From: Sphaerospermopsis aphanizomenoides BCCUSP55
Lineage (GTDB): Bacteria > Cyanobacteriota > Cyanobacteriia > Cyanobacteriales > Nostocaceae
Reading direction: 5' to 3'
Assembly: GCF_001586785.1 (NCBI RefSeq)
Contig: NZ_LUFH02000015.1
Coordinates: forward strand, 1 to 64,000
Length of the DNA stretch: 64,000 nt
Shown here: in pieces, positions 49,835-58,745 of the stretch
How positions within the stretch are numbered: the first letter of the stretch is position 1
Layout of the letters: each line of letters opens with the position of its first letter
Notes under the pieces: generated by a model
What the model saw: only the letters and a program-made list of their open reading frames with translations
The model's database searches: none
Told to the model about the DNA's origin: nothing
Program-made: the position numbers and the translations under genes

Positions 49835-50254
49835 GGAGAGACGGGGTAAATGTAGGAAAAAATTTAATTTTTTATCTGTTAATTCCCATTGTGAGGCATG
49901 ATTTAGCAACCAGACAACTATATACAAAAGCTATCAGCGGTCAGCAGTCAGCAGTCAGCAGTAAAATCCTCTTGCTACAAGGCTTTGTAATTAAAGTTTG
50001 TGCTTAGAGCAACCTGCAATGTGTTGTAAATTCTCTAGGAGTTATCTTTTTCCAAATCTAGCTATACTCGTTGTACGACAATCTAGCTATGATCAGTTGC
50101 AACAGCCTTTTAAGACGCAAGGGTGTAAGGGTGTAGGGGTGTAGGGGTGTAGGGGAAAACTTAATTCTTACTTCTGCCTCTTGCCTTTTGCCTTTTGGCT
50201 TGTAACTTTTTAACTGTCACCTATTTTCAAATCAGTGATTAAAGTTCAATCTAG
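49835..50254. repeat. Intergenic stretch with heptamer arrays
   Basis: CAGCAGT repeats (49935-49962) and a GGGTGTA/GGGGTGTA array (50120-50154) are the only structured sequences I see. No gene is supported between the ClC gene and the zinc-ribbon gene. Confidence 0.7.
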
Positions 50255-50626
50255 ATGAATATACACACTTTTGATAATAATTATGTTACTTGCCCGATTT
50301 GTCAGAGAAATAATAGGACAAAGCCTGTTAAGACCTACATCGGGTTATTTACTTGTCCCTATTGTCAGGAAAGGCTTGTCGTTTGTCAAAGTGGTCACTA
50401 CGTCCGTGATCCATTTATTTGGAAACAAATTCTCATGGCTTCAGCCTTACGTCGTCAAAGCCGACCTTTAGCGAGAATGATTAGAGATTTAGTGCTGATT
50501 CAGCGTCCGTTAGTTGCTTTGGCGATGGGAGGTGTAATTTTATTGGCTACAATTGCTGCCACCCAGGAAATGACAAACTATAAACAACAAGTGTTTCCAG
50601 GCACTGAAAAAGTGAACAGAGAATAG
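50255..50626 (+). CDS. Small zinc-ribbon membrane protein
   Basis: The 123-residue protein has two CxxC knuckles, C-P-I-C near residue 14 and C-P-Y-C near 34, forming a probable zinc ribbon. A further C-Q-S-G-H follows. The middle is basic and rich in Arg (R-R-Q-S-R-P-L-A-R-M-I-R-D-L). A single hydrophobic segment at about 88-107 is probably a membrane anchor, leaving the ribbon in the cytoplasm. I do not recognise a named family. Confidence 0.7.
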   Translation: MNIHTFDNNYVTCPICQRNNRTKPVKTYIGLFTCPYCQERLVVCQSGHYVRDPFIWKQILMASALRRQSRPLARMIRDLVLIQRPLVALAMGGVILLATIAATQEMTNYKQQVFPGTEKVNRE

Positions 50627-50632
50627 GATATC

Positions 50633-50766
50633 AGGACTTACGCATAGAATCTGTCGTCGGGTCTGGGTGTAAGGGTGTAGGGGTTTTCTTCTTCTCGATC
50701 TTAATTTTTATATCACTTCACCCCTTTGTCCAAACCTTTAATTTTCCGTTTTTCTGCGTAAGTCCT
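50633..50766. repeat. MITE-like element with 12-bp perfect terminal inverted repeats
   Basis: AGGACTTACGCA (50633-50644) and TGCGTAAGTCCT (50755-50766) are perfect inverted ends of a 134-bp non-coding element. The A-C-T-T-A-C-G-C-A end is one that I recall from many cyanobacterial intergenic repeats. GGGTGTA-type heptamers lie inside it and GTATGTAGGGT repeats follow. Confidence 0.8.
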
Positions 50767-50944
50767 AGGATGTAAGGTGTATGTAGGGTGTATGTAGGGT
50801 GTGGTGAAAATACCTGCATACTAAGTTGGCAAACAGCTTTATCTCGCTTCCAACCTACAAAGTATGGGAACAAGAAAAGAAATTAACTCTAATGAGTCAA
50901 CTGTAAAGATATTTTCTTCCCCCTACACCCCTACACCCCTTTAT
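50767..50944. repeat. Short repeats between the MITE and the GT39 gene
   Basis: GGTGTATGTA repeats (50773-50805) and CCCCTACA repeats (50920-50940) are present. No gene is seen. Confidence 0.7.
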
Positions 50945-52549
50945 TTATTGCCGAGTAATCAATTGCCAATCGTGAGCTTGATCAACTACCTTGATAGATT
51001 GAAGTTTCAGACTCTCTAAAGCAGATGCATTTAAAAGCAAATAGGGTTGCTCATTGTACTGCCAATAAAATTGTAAATCGCCAACAGAAGCAGGAATAAT
51101 AGTGCGATCGCTGTAAAAATCCAACGATGAACGACGGTAGGGAAAAGATGTGTAGATTTCTTTCACCGCCGGATTGGTACGCGCTATCATGGCAGCAACT
51201 GGTTTGACAGGATAAGCTTCTCCTGGTTCCCACATCCAGTAGTTAGAGTTCATTAGCAACAGTAGGGAAATATAACTTCCCCAAACTAAAATTTTCAAAA
51301 ATTGCCCATCGCCTCGTTCTGCCAAAATTGCTGCTAAAGTCATCGTTAATGCGGCAGCAGCAAAAATCATTTGTACATCCGTTTTGCCTGTGGTACCCCA
51401 ACTAAAATAAATGCTACCGGCAGAAGCTACCACGGCTAAAATAGCAAAACTAGTTACCCAAGCACGGGGATAGGAGGAAAAGAAACGCATATTTTCTATC
51501 TCTGTCACCTGGAAACCAAAAGCCAAAGCGCAGCTAGGATAAATCGGGAAAATATACCAAGGTAGCTTAATACTAGCAAGAGAAATCAGCAACGGATAAA
51601 CACTAGTCCAGACGATGATCAGTTTTGCCCAGCTAAGATTACGATTTTCCCAGGTGAAGCGAACAGTGTGTGGTAAAAATACTAGCCAAGGCCATGTCCA
51701 TTTGAGGACTTCTATGAGATAGTACCAAGGTGGTTCGGCTTTACCGTTGACAACGATATTAATTTGTTGCAGGGGTTGATTGACATCAATCTCAGAGAAG
51801 GGATAACCATAGTGTAGGAGTTGGGCAGTGTACCAACCAACTACAGGTAGGATACCAATCAATACTGCTGTCCACAGATAGTAACAAGTGAGTAATCTTG
51901 GTGTATCCCAAAACAGAAACACTACAGCGATCGCACCTAATGATATCCCTACTACGCCTTTAGTTAGGCAAATCAGCCCAAAACTGATACCTACACCCAG
52001 GCAATAACGTAAATCTCGGCGCGATCGCAGCACACACAACATCATCACCATCAACAAGCTTACTACCACGCCATCCAACATTGCTAACCTACCATGACGC
52101 ACTACTGGTAGCATGGTCAGATAAATTAAGGCGCTATAAATGGCAGACCAACGCTGGCGAAATATCTCTCTGCCAATACAATACAGTAAAGGTACAGAAA
52201 TAGCTGTTAAAATTGCACCAGGTAGGCGAGTTGTCCATTCATTTACGCCACCAAGAGAGTAAGCCCCAGCAATTAGCCAATGCATCAGGGGTGGCTGGTT
52301 ATAGTATGGTTCACCTCCCAAGGTGGGGTAAAGCCAGCGCATAGAACCTGCTGGAGCCCGCCAAATTTCTTTAGCAACTTGGGCTACAGTGCCTTCATCC
52401 CAATCTTGCAGGGGTACTTCCCCAAGATTGATGCTAAACAGCAACAATGCCGCCAACAGTAACACTATCAGCCATCTCCAATCAATCCTTTTGTCAACTG
52501 TGCGATGCTGTTTTTCTAGATGACTCCAAATGTAGCTTCCTTCTGGCAT
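50945..52549 (-). CDS. ArnT-like glycosyltransferase (GT39/PMT family)
   Basis: The 534-residue protein has about eleven membrane spans. The catalytic first loop is L-G-E-V-P-L-Q-D-W-D-E-G-T-V-A-Q-V-A, where D-W-D-E is the D/E motif of GT39 enzymes. Y-Y-N-Q-P-P-L-M-H-W and T-T-R-L-P-G-A follow, as in ArnT. Such enzymes transfer sugars from polyprenyl phosphate to lipids or proteins on the outer face of the plasma membrane. The C-terminal soluble part is about 100 residues. Unlike the broken relative at 37273-38970, this copy is intact. Confidence 0.9.
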   Translation of the reverse strand: MPEGSYIWSHLEKQHRTVDKRIDWRWLIVLLLAALLLFSINLGEVPLQDWDEGTVAQVAKEIWRAPAGSMRWLYPTLGGEPYYNQPPLMHWLIAGAYSLGGVNEWTTRLPGAILTAISVPLLYCIGREIFRQRWSAIYSALIYLTMLPVVRHGRLAMLDGVVVSLLMVMMLCVLRSRRDLRYCLGVGISFGLICLTKGVVGISLGAIAVVFLFWDTPRLLTCYYLWTAVLIGILPVVGWYTAQLLHYGYPFSEIDVNQPLQQINIVVNGKAEPPWYYLIEVLKWTWPWLVFLPHTVRFTWENRNLSWAKLIIVWTSVYPLLISLASIKLPWYIFPIYPSCALAFGFQVTEIENMRFFSSYPRAWVTSFAILAVVASAGSIYFSWGTTGKTDVQMIFAAAALTMTLAAILAERGDGQFLKILVWGSYISLLLLMNSNYWMWEPGEAYPVKPVAAMIARTNPAVKEIYTSFPYRRSSLDFYSDRTIIPASVGDLQFYWQYNEQPYLLLNASALESLKLQSIKVVDQAHDWQLITRQ

Positions 52550-52919
52550 ATTTTATGCTAATCACTTTACTCACTGGTTCTATTACATGGGTAAGGGAAT
52601 AGGGAATAGGCAAGAGTTGATTAATTTTCCCATGTCCAATGCCTAATGCCCGAAACCCAATTCCCAATTCCCAATGCCTAATGCTTTACTAAGTTACAAC
52701 TTCAAGGTTCTAAATCCTGAATAGTATTGCACCATCACCAAATATTTTTATAAGCAATGGCTAGATCCAAAATTAGCTCAGTTTTCTGTGGATAATGATA
52801 ATTTTTTGGAAAAAATTTTTCTTAGTTATTTTTTAAACAATTTAACAAGCATTTTTCAATTTAAATGATATAAAGAATACAACCCTAAACTGGTCAATTA
52901 TCCTGAAGGAGTCTGTATA
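52550..52919. other. Gene-free stretch
   Basis: Short repeats AGGGAATAGGG (52592-52612) and CCCAATTCCCAATT (52650-52672) are present, then AT-rich sequence. GAAGGAG (about 52903-52909) is the ribosome-binding site of the following gene. I see no clear promoter. Confidence 0.6.
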
Positions 52920-54440
52920 ATGCGCCTACCTTTTATTTTAGATATCGCCCTCGGTTTAATATTTATTTACTTAATCTTAAGTTTGTTAGCATCAGAAATT
53001 CAAGAACTGCTTGCTACAGTGCTGCAATGGCGTGCTGTACATTTAAGAAAATCAATTGAAATTCTCTTAGCTGGAGATGTCGCTAACTCAGAAGCCAAGG
53101 AAGTTATTGAACTTACCAATAGAATTTATACTAATCCGTTAATTAAAAGTATTAACCAAGAAGCCAAAGGACTGTTAGCTACTTTTCCCAGAAAATTGAC
53201 TTGGTTTATAGCTACTCTAACTCGGTCAATGCGAAAATCAAGATCTAAATATTCACCCAAACAAACATCTTTTGGCACTCAAAATAGTGCGCCTTCATAT
53301 ATTGGAGCAGATACATTTGCTACGTCTCTGATAGAAGAACTACAAATACCTAAATTAATTTATCACTTAACTGTAGTGAGACTAGAAAAATTTAAAGAAC
53401 AACGGTTGCAAGAAGTTAGAGATATTCTCATTAGATTGCACAGAAATTTAGAAATAACCAAAATTTCTAATGATATCACCCAGGATATTGGCAATGATTT
53501 CAAAAATTTAACTAAAGAATATACAGATATTGTTAATGATTTTAAATATCAGAAGTTTGATATAGATACCACTGTTCAACGCCTGAAGGATAGCCTGTAC
53601 AAATATGTAGATAATTTTGAAGCAAATATAGATCCTGAATATGAATTTTTAAGAGAAACATTGAAGAGATTACAGACACTCCGTGAACACATCTTTTCAA
53701 GTATTGATGAAGCAATAACTGTGGGAGGATTGAAACCAAATATCAACGAAATTGTCCAATTAATGAATCAAAGTAGTGCTGTTTATACAGAATTAAAAAC
53801 AGCCATACAAGATGAAAACAGCCCCACATATCAAACTCTTAGAGAATTGATTGATAGTTTACCACCTGTGATTGTGGATAATATTGGCACAATAGCTAAA
53901 CGAGCGCAATACAGAGCTAAAAGCACAGAGGATGGTATTAAAATATTACGGAAAGAACTGGAGAACTGTTTTGATAGCTCCATGCAGCGAGCAGGTGGTG
54001 TTTACAAACGTAATGCCAAAGGCGTAGCAATTTTGATCGGTATTACTTTAGCTGTCAGTGCAAATGCAGACACATTTCATATCATTGATCGGTTATCAAA
54101 AGATAGTGTATTGCGAGAAGCGATAGTTTATAAAGCTGTGCAAACATTAGAAAATTCTAATTCTGGAAATCCTGATCTCAATCCTCAAGAAATTGTCAAT
54201 GAGATTAATCTACCAATTGGTTGGACAAAGGAGAATTTACAAGAACAGCTAAACTGGGAAATAAACAAGATTCAAGGCTGGCCTGTTTTCCATGTATTAA
54301 CCATGATTTCTGGTTGGATAGTCAGCGGTTTTGCTATTGCCATGGGAGCGCCTTTTTGGTTTGATTTACTGAGTAAAGTTATGAATGTGAGAAATGCTGG
54401 TAAATCACCAAAATCGGCAAACAATCAAGATGATAAATAA
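52920..54440 (+). CDS. Membrane protein with long coiled-coil middle, unknown function
   Basis: The 506-residue protein has an N-terminal membrane segment (about 5-25, I-A-L-G-L-I-F-I-Y-L-I-L-S) and a long charged helical region (about 60-370) with repeated L-R-E-L-I, L-Q-T-L-R-E and D-E-A-I patterns. It has one hydrophobic stretch near 365-385 (G-V-A-I-L-I-G-I-T-L-A-V) and another at about 460-482. A-D-T-F-H-I-I-D-R-L-S and L-P-I-G-W lie between the last two. A strong GAAGGAG supports the start. I do not recognise its function. A membrane scaffold is possible. Confidence 0.75.
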   Translation: MRLPFILDIALGLIFIYLILSLLASEIQELLATVLQWRAVHLRKSIEILLAGDVANSEAKEVIELTNRIYTNPLIKSINQEAKGLLATFPRKLTWFIATLTRSMRKSRSKYSPKQTSFGTQNSAPSYIGADTFATSLIEELQIPKLIYHLTVVRLEKFKEQRLQEVRDILIRLHRNLEITKISNDITQDIGNDFKNLTKEYTDIVNDFKYQKFDIDTTVQRLKDSLYKYVDNFEANIDPEYEFLRETLKRLQTLREHIFSSIDEAITVGGLKPNINEIVQLMNQSSAVYTELKTAIQDENSPTYQTLRELIDSLPPVIVDNIGTIAKRAQYRAKSTEDGIKILRKELENCFDSSMQRAGGVYKRNAKGVAILIGITLAVSANADTFHIIDRLSKDSVLREAIVYKAVQTLENSNSGNPDLNPQEIVNEINLPIGWTKENLQEQLNWEINKIQGWPVFHVLTMISGWIVSGFAIAMGAPFWFDLLSKVMNVRNAGKSPKSANNQDDK

Positions 54441-54468
54441 TACCGTTTATAGCCCTATTTGTGACAGA

Positions 54469-55761
54469 TTAAAAAATGAAACTTACCTGTAAATTCCAAT
54501 CTTGTCCGTTGCGACTTATATCTATTTGGCGAATGAATTCTCGGAGATAGAATCGTCTTTCTACTTCCGATAAATCTAGCCAAAATTGAGCAATAGAAAC
54601 AGCTTGAGCCACAGAACGCAAGTTTACAGGTGGGAGAGTTGCTAACTGCGCTTGGAGTTGAGAAATTTCTGTGTGAAGTTTGTAGGCTCTGATTTTGGCT
54701 GTTTCTACATCTAAAATTCCTGTTTCTGTGAGGGTGGGTAACTGTTGCAGTATTTCTTGCTGACGTGCGATCGCATTAATTAAACTATTTTTTATGGCAT
54801 CTAATTGGGGAAAATTCATCCCCTCAACTGCTAAAGGTAAGTCCCGACAAACAATTGCAATTGTCTTTTCTAAAACTTCTGAGTAGGAAATAGCACTACA
54901 TTTTGGACTTTGGGGACAGCCTGTGGCGCGTAAATACAAATACTCCTTGTCTTGGTAACGCCGAGTAACACGAGTGACTATCATCCGCGACTGACACTGG
55001 CTACAGACAACCAAACCAGCTAAAGAACGGGGCGCACTAGCGGTACGAGATGGTAAACGGCTATTGCGGCGTAAAAGTCGGTCAACTTGCGCTGCTTCTT
55101 CCCTAGAAATTATACCCAGATGAGTATCAGAAATGATTTCCCCATTTTGATAAGCGGTATCTCCACGATAAACGGGATTTGTTAACCAGCGTCTTCCGGT
55201 GGTGACAGAGATTTTTTTACCGTATTTTTTGGCTATATAACGAACTGAACCACGCAGAGAACCATACAGTAAAAAGTTATCAAAAAAATCTTTGACTATA
55301 GGTGATGTAGCGCGATCAATAGTATATTTTCCTTTACCTCTGCGGTAGCCGTAAGGGATTTTACCCGGTGGTGGTGAAGCTTCCAGGCGATTTTTAGCGT
55401 GTCCTTGACGGATGCGACGACTGCGCTGTTGACGTTGAATTTCTTGCAGTAAACTCAGTAATTGGGCGCGGAATTTAGCAGATTCTGAAGTGTATGCTTG
55501 TTCCGTCGCAATTACCATTACCCCCATCGCTTCTAATTGGTTGAGGCGATCGCTCACTTGTTCTAATGTATCACCCAATTCTTCTAATCTGCGAATCAGT
55601 AAGTAATTTGCAGGTTTTGTTTCACAATCAGTTAGTAGTTGTTGTAATTGCGATCGCTTACCTAAATCTTCATACACTCGATCTATCTCCCATCCCCAAC
55701 TATTTTCATCGGGAGCAGTTTCTAACAGAGGATCAGTGTAACTGTAAGCAATAATTTTCAT
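54469..55761 (-). CDS. Serine-recombinase-family protein lacking the catalytic serine signature
   Basis: The 430-residue protein has the large-serine-recombinase layout: an N-terminal resolvase-like domain (about 1-130), a Recombinase domain (about 140-230, P-P-G-K-I-P-Y-G-Y-R, R-W-L-T-N-P-V-Y-R-G) and a zinc ribbon (C-S-Q-C near 255 and C-x5-C near 287). A C-terminal coiled coil (about 310-400) completes it. The catalytic strand reads I-I-A-Y-S-Y-T-D-P, where Y-x-R-V-S is expected, so both the nucleophile and its Arg partner appear to be missing. XisF-type excision recombinases are the nearest relatives I can name. It may be a domesticated DNA-binding protein. Confidence 0.8.
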   Translation of the reverse strand: MKIIAYSYTDPLLETAPDENSWGWEIDRVYEDLGKRSQLQQLLTDCETKPANYLLIRRLEELGDTLEQVSDRLNQLEAMGVMVIATEQAYTSESAKFRAQLLSLLQEIQRQQRSRRIRQGHAKNRLEASPPPGKIPYGYRRGKGKYTIDRATSPIVKDFFDNFLLYGSLRGSVRYIAKKYGKKISVTTGRRWLTNPVYRGDTAYQNGEIISDTHLGIISREEAAQVDRLLRRNSRLPSRTASAPRSLAGLVVCSQCQSRMIVTRVTRRYQDKEYLYLRATGCPQSPKCSAISYSEVLEKTIAIVCRDLPLAVEGMNFPQLDAIKNSLINAIARQQEILQQLPTLTETGILDVETAKIRAYKLHTEISQLQAQLATLPPVNLRSVAQAVSIAQFWLDLSEVERRFYLREFIRQIDISRNGQDWNLQVSFIF

Positions 55762-55883
55762 CAGTCATTTATTGATAAAGTTAGTTACTAGTTAAGAGGC
55801 AGAGTTTTTGAATTTTTAATTTTTAATTTTTAATTTTTTTCCCCACATCCTTCATCATCTGCCTCCACAACTAGCAACTAGCT

Positions 55884-56417
55884 TTAATATACTTTTTGTC
55901 CTCGATAGTTACCTGGCGGACTGTAACGACACACCAAGATATCCTTACCACCACCACGAGCAACACCACAGCCCACAGCAGTAGTATTTCGCCAAATTAT
56001 TTGAGTATAGTGACCCACATCATACCAGTTGCCTGTAGAACTGACATTAGGAAAAGTCCCATTCACAAAATATTGCTTCTCTTTACCCCAACTATCAACC
56101 ATTTGTGTGTAACTGAAATATCCCGCAGTCCCAGCCCACAAATTTTCGCCTTCGCCGCTATTCTGGCTATGTTGTAATGCTCCACCACGAGAAGCCAGGT
56201 AATTAGCCCACTTTTGGGCATTACTCGCTAAAGTATTAGACCATTTCAGCGGAGGAACATTGACTTCCTGACGGTATTTATTGTGAGCATTGAGAATTTC
56301 CGCAGCCCCGGTTGCATTTTGCGCTGAGACTTGTGACGTTTGAGGTAAAGACGTTGCTATAGCTATAGCTGCTGTTGTGAATACAGCATAGGTAATTTTA
56401 GATAATAAATGTGCCAT
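55884..56417 (-). CDS. Secreted CAP-domain (SCP/PR-1-like) protein
   Basis: The 177-residue protein has a signal peptide (about 1-31, ending V-S-A-Q) and one CAP domain: I-L-N-A-H-N-K-Y-R, P-P-L-K-W-S-N-T-L-A, G-E-N-L-W and G-H-Y-T-Q-I-I-W-R-N-T. The C-V-x-x-G-C-G-V-A type segment reads V-G-C-G-V-A-R, and C-R-Y-S-P-P-G-N-Y follows. The cavity residues (two His and Glu) are present. Bacterial CAP proteins are extracellular and of uncertain function. ATG 56417 gives a clean signal peptide; a start three codons earlier is possible. Confidence 0.92.
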   Translation of the reverse strand: MAHLLSKITYAVFTTAAIAIATSLPQTSQVSAQNATGAAEILNAHNKYRQEVNVPPLKWSNTLASNAQKWANYLASRGGALQHSQNSGEGENLWAGTAGYFSYTQMVDSWGKEKQYFVNGTFPNVSSTGNWYDVGHYTQIIWRNTTAVGCGVARGGGKDILVCRYSPPGNYRGQKVY

Positions 56418-56674
56418 GATTAACAAGGAGTTGAGACAGAGAAAGTTAGAAAAAATAAAAAACGTATTGGCTCAATCACTAGGAGAGCATCACGATGATT
56501 CTAACAATTGCCAATTCAGTCAAACGGCACTAATAAACTTTGAGAAAAAAGCCAGAAAATAATAGACTGCAAACCCTGTTCCCTGTTCCCTATTCCCTAT
56601 TCCCTGGTATATTAGCTGAATTCTGACAAATTCGTTACTGTAAAGTAAGTTGTGCAAAAATCAGGAAAAAGTCT

Positions 56675-57382
56675 GTGGTTCCCATTAAAGACAATAATCC
56701 TACAGAAATTACACCTTATGTTACTTATGGACTCATCGCTGCGAATATTCTGGCTTTTCTATATGAAACAAGTCTTCCTCCCCAAGCATTAAATGGGTTT
56801 TTACATTTGGCAGCTGTAGTACCCAGGGAACTTTCTTTAAGTTTTGCAGGTATTTCTGTCAACCAACCAGTACCAGAATGGGCTACTTTAATTACTGCCC
56901 AATTTCTCCACGGTGGTTTACTGCACCTAGCTGGTAATATGTTGTTTCTGTGGATTTTTGGTAACAATGTGGAAGATAAATTAGGACATTTTAAATATTT
57001 ACTGTTTTATTTATCTTGCGGTGTTTTGGCTTCATTAACCCAATGGTATTTTGCTCAGTATTCCAATGTTCCTTCTTTGGGTGCCAGTGGTGCTATTGCG
57101 GGTGTGATGGGTGCATATATTCTCCGGTTTCCCCAAGCAGAAATTCTCGCTGTACTACCTTTAGGTATTTTCTTCCCTACTTTTCGTGTTCCTGCATATT
57201 TCTTTTTAGGATTTTGGTTTATCCAACAAGCTTTTTACGGAATTGCTAGTTTAGACGCACCTACTAACATTGGTATGGAAAACGGGGGTATTGCTTACTG
57301 GGCTCATGCGGGTGGTTTTATCTTTGGGGCAATTCTTGGGCCTTTATTGGGTTTGTTTAATGATATAGCAGGTGACAGGTGA
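56675..57382 (+). CDS. Rhomboid family intramembrane serine protease
   Basis: Rhomboids cut membrane proteins within the bilayer. The 235-residue protein has six membrane spans, with the loop motif H-G-G-L-L-H-L-A-G-N-M-L-F-L-W-I-F-G-N-N-V, the catalytic Ser in L-G-A-S-G-A-I-A-G-V-M-G, and the catalytic His in W-A-H-A-G-G-F-I-F-G. All hallmark residues are present. The start is GTG (56675), and its ribosome-binding site is weak. CCCTATTCCCTGTT repeats lie upstream (56577-56605). Confidence 0.93.
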   Translation: MVPIKDNNPTEITPYVTYGLIAANILAFLYETSLPPQALNGFLHLAAVVPRELSLSFAGISVNQPVPEWATLITAQFLHGGLLHLAGNMLFLWIFGNNVEDKLGHFKYLLFYLSCGVLASLTQWYFAQYSNVPSLGASGAIAGVMGAYILRFPQAEILAVLPLGIFFPTFRVPAYFFLGFWFIQQAFYGIASLDAPTNIGMENGGIAYWAHAGGFIFGAILGPLLGLFNDIAGDR

Positions 57383-57955
57383 CAGTGGTAAAAGCCTTTG
57401 AGTGTCTAAGTTTTAGTTTTGATTAATGTCCTAACCGCCTTGTCTACGGCTATAAATCCTAGAAAATATAGCAGGAGGTAGGAGGGAAAGCCTAAAGTCA
57501 AGACGCAAAAGGGTTTTAGAATATTTAGATGTACGGATTTTTGTTCAAAAATCAAATATTATTCCTATATATGGCACAATTTATCTAGAAAATAAATCCA
57601 AAATCCAAAATCCAAAATCCAAAATCCAAAATCCAAAATCTAAAATACTTTAAATCCCCATCCTGTGAAGGTATGGGGAATTACACGAAGTGGTTAATTT
57701 TGGATTTATGAGAAAATTGGCTAAAAATAGTTAAGGGGGCGGTCAAAAGTCAAAATTCAAAAGTCAAAATTCAAAAGCCAAAAATTAAAAGTTTTACCTC
57801 TTGATAAATCAAGAGGATTGAACAAGGAATAAGTTTTTGTTTTTCCCCTTTAAAGGGGAAACTTTTGACCCATTTTTTTGCTAAGAAGCGGTAAAGAAGC
57901 TAAATTAAGTGGACTTTTTTAACCAAGAATCGACCTATTTTGAGATGAGGGAGTA
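57383..57955. repeat. Repeat-rich gene-free stretch
   Basis: It holds an inverted, decayed copy of the dispersed repeat (57529-57572; compare 17094 and 47061) and a CCAAAAT heptamer array (57594-57642). There are AAAATTCAAAAGTC direct repeats (57745-57785), and hairpins CCTCTTGATAAATCAAGAGG (57797-57816) and CCCCTTTAAAGGGG (57845-57858). The last two resemble the interior of the MITE family at 21917 and 27405. No gene is seen. Confidence 0.65.
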
Positions 57956-58303
57956 TCAACCTGAAATACTTTCAATTAGATGCCAATGTCGGCTCTGTTC
58001 AATCATTTGCCGAACAAAATCAAATATTTGTCGGCAGTGATTGTTCAATTGAAGTGGCAGTTCCTCATTCTTGATCACGATACTCATCCGGGTTTCCGTT
58101 TCCGTAGCACTGGATTTATCAACCAGTACCTCTACTGTCACTAATTTAGAGAACGATACGTTACCAGGAATTTCACGAGCCATAATGTAATCGGGTGTGT
58201 AGTATTGAACATCCAAACCACAATCCTGTAGCAGATCTATTAGTAATGCTTGCAGATGGTCGATGGGAACAGAAACAATAAACGAAGAGGTATAGCGAGC
58301 CAT
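57956..58303 (-). CDS. Conserved-looking hypothetical protein, 115 residues
   Basis: The soluble 115-residue product opens M-A-R-Y-T-S-S-F-I-V-S-V-P and continues L-L-Q-D-C-G-L-D-V-Q-Y-Y-T-P-D-Y-I-M-A-R-E. Strands V-T-V-E-V-L-V-D-K and R-M-S-I-V-I-K-N-E-E and an amphipathic C-terminal helix follow. The alternation of strands and helices suggests a compact ligand-binding or SRPBCC-like fold, which is only a guess. It may share a transcript with the 37-residue membrane peptide gene 98 bp upstream. Confidence 0.7.
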   Translation of the reverse strand: MARYTSSFIVSVPIDHLQALLIDLLQDCGLDVQYYTPDYIMAREIPGNVSFSKLVTVEVLVDKSSATETETRMSIVIKNEELPLQLNNHCRQIFDFVRQMIEQSRHWHLIESISG

Positions 58304-58401
58304 AAAAGCCCCACATTTTGTAATACTTTGTCCATCCTATAATAGAACACGCTGTAGTCAAAGAAAGTGAGCTGCTCAGATTGTGGAATGGTGGCAAGTG
58401 C

Positions 58402-58515
58402 TTAAATCACTGGTGCAGCGGTGACTACAAACCACAGTAAAAGAGCTAAAATTAGCACACCGATTTTAATGATTAGGTATGTAGAACTATCATGAATAAT
58501 CAGATTGGATGTCAT
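58402..58515 (-). CDS. Single-span membrane micropeptide, 37 residues
   Basis: From ATG (58513-58515) to TAA (58402-58404) the frame encodes a short polar head (M-T-S-N-L-I-I-H-D-S-S-T-Y), then one hydrophobic span (I-I-K-I-G-V-L-I-L-A-L-L-L-W-F-V-V) and T-A-A-P-V-I. A perfect GGAGGT stands 8 nt before the ATG, stronger than for most genes here, so translation is likely. Small one-span subunits are common in cyanobacterial photosynthetic and NDH complexes. I cannot match this one to a known subunit. Confidence 0.6.
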   Translation of the reverse strand: MTSNLIIHDSSTYLIIKIGVLILALLLWFVVTAAPVI

Positions 58516-58685
58516 TTTCTTTTACCTCCATTTACTACTAGCTAACAAGCTATGTGAAGTTAAAAGTTCATGAATTGAATTTTTATTTCTCTTTTATTGT
58601 CGCCTAAAAATAACTACGAAAGATATTGGGTAAACTTTACTTAACATTTATTGACTTCAGCAGGTTGAAACTGATTGTCTTAATG

Positions 58686-58724
58686 TTTGATTCTCAATCA
58701 GTAGCTGCACTATTGAGAATCAAA
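58686..58724. repeat. 13-bp perfect inverted repeat after the Rieske gene
   Basis: TTTGATTCTCAAT (58686-58698) and ATTGAGAATCAAA (58712-58724) pair perfectly around a 13-nt loop, 21 bp past the stop of the Rieske gene. No T-run follows on either strand, so it is a transcript-stabilising hairpin, an operator or an atypical terminator. Confidence 0.75.
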
Positions 58725-58745
58725 CTATTAAAATACTACTCAGCT

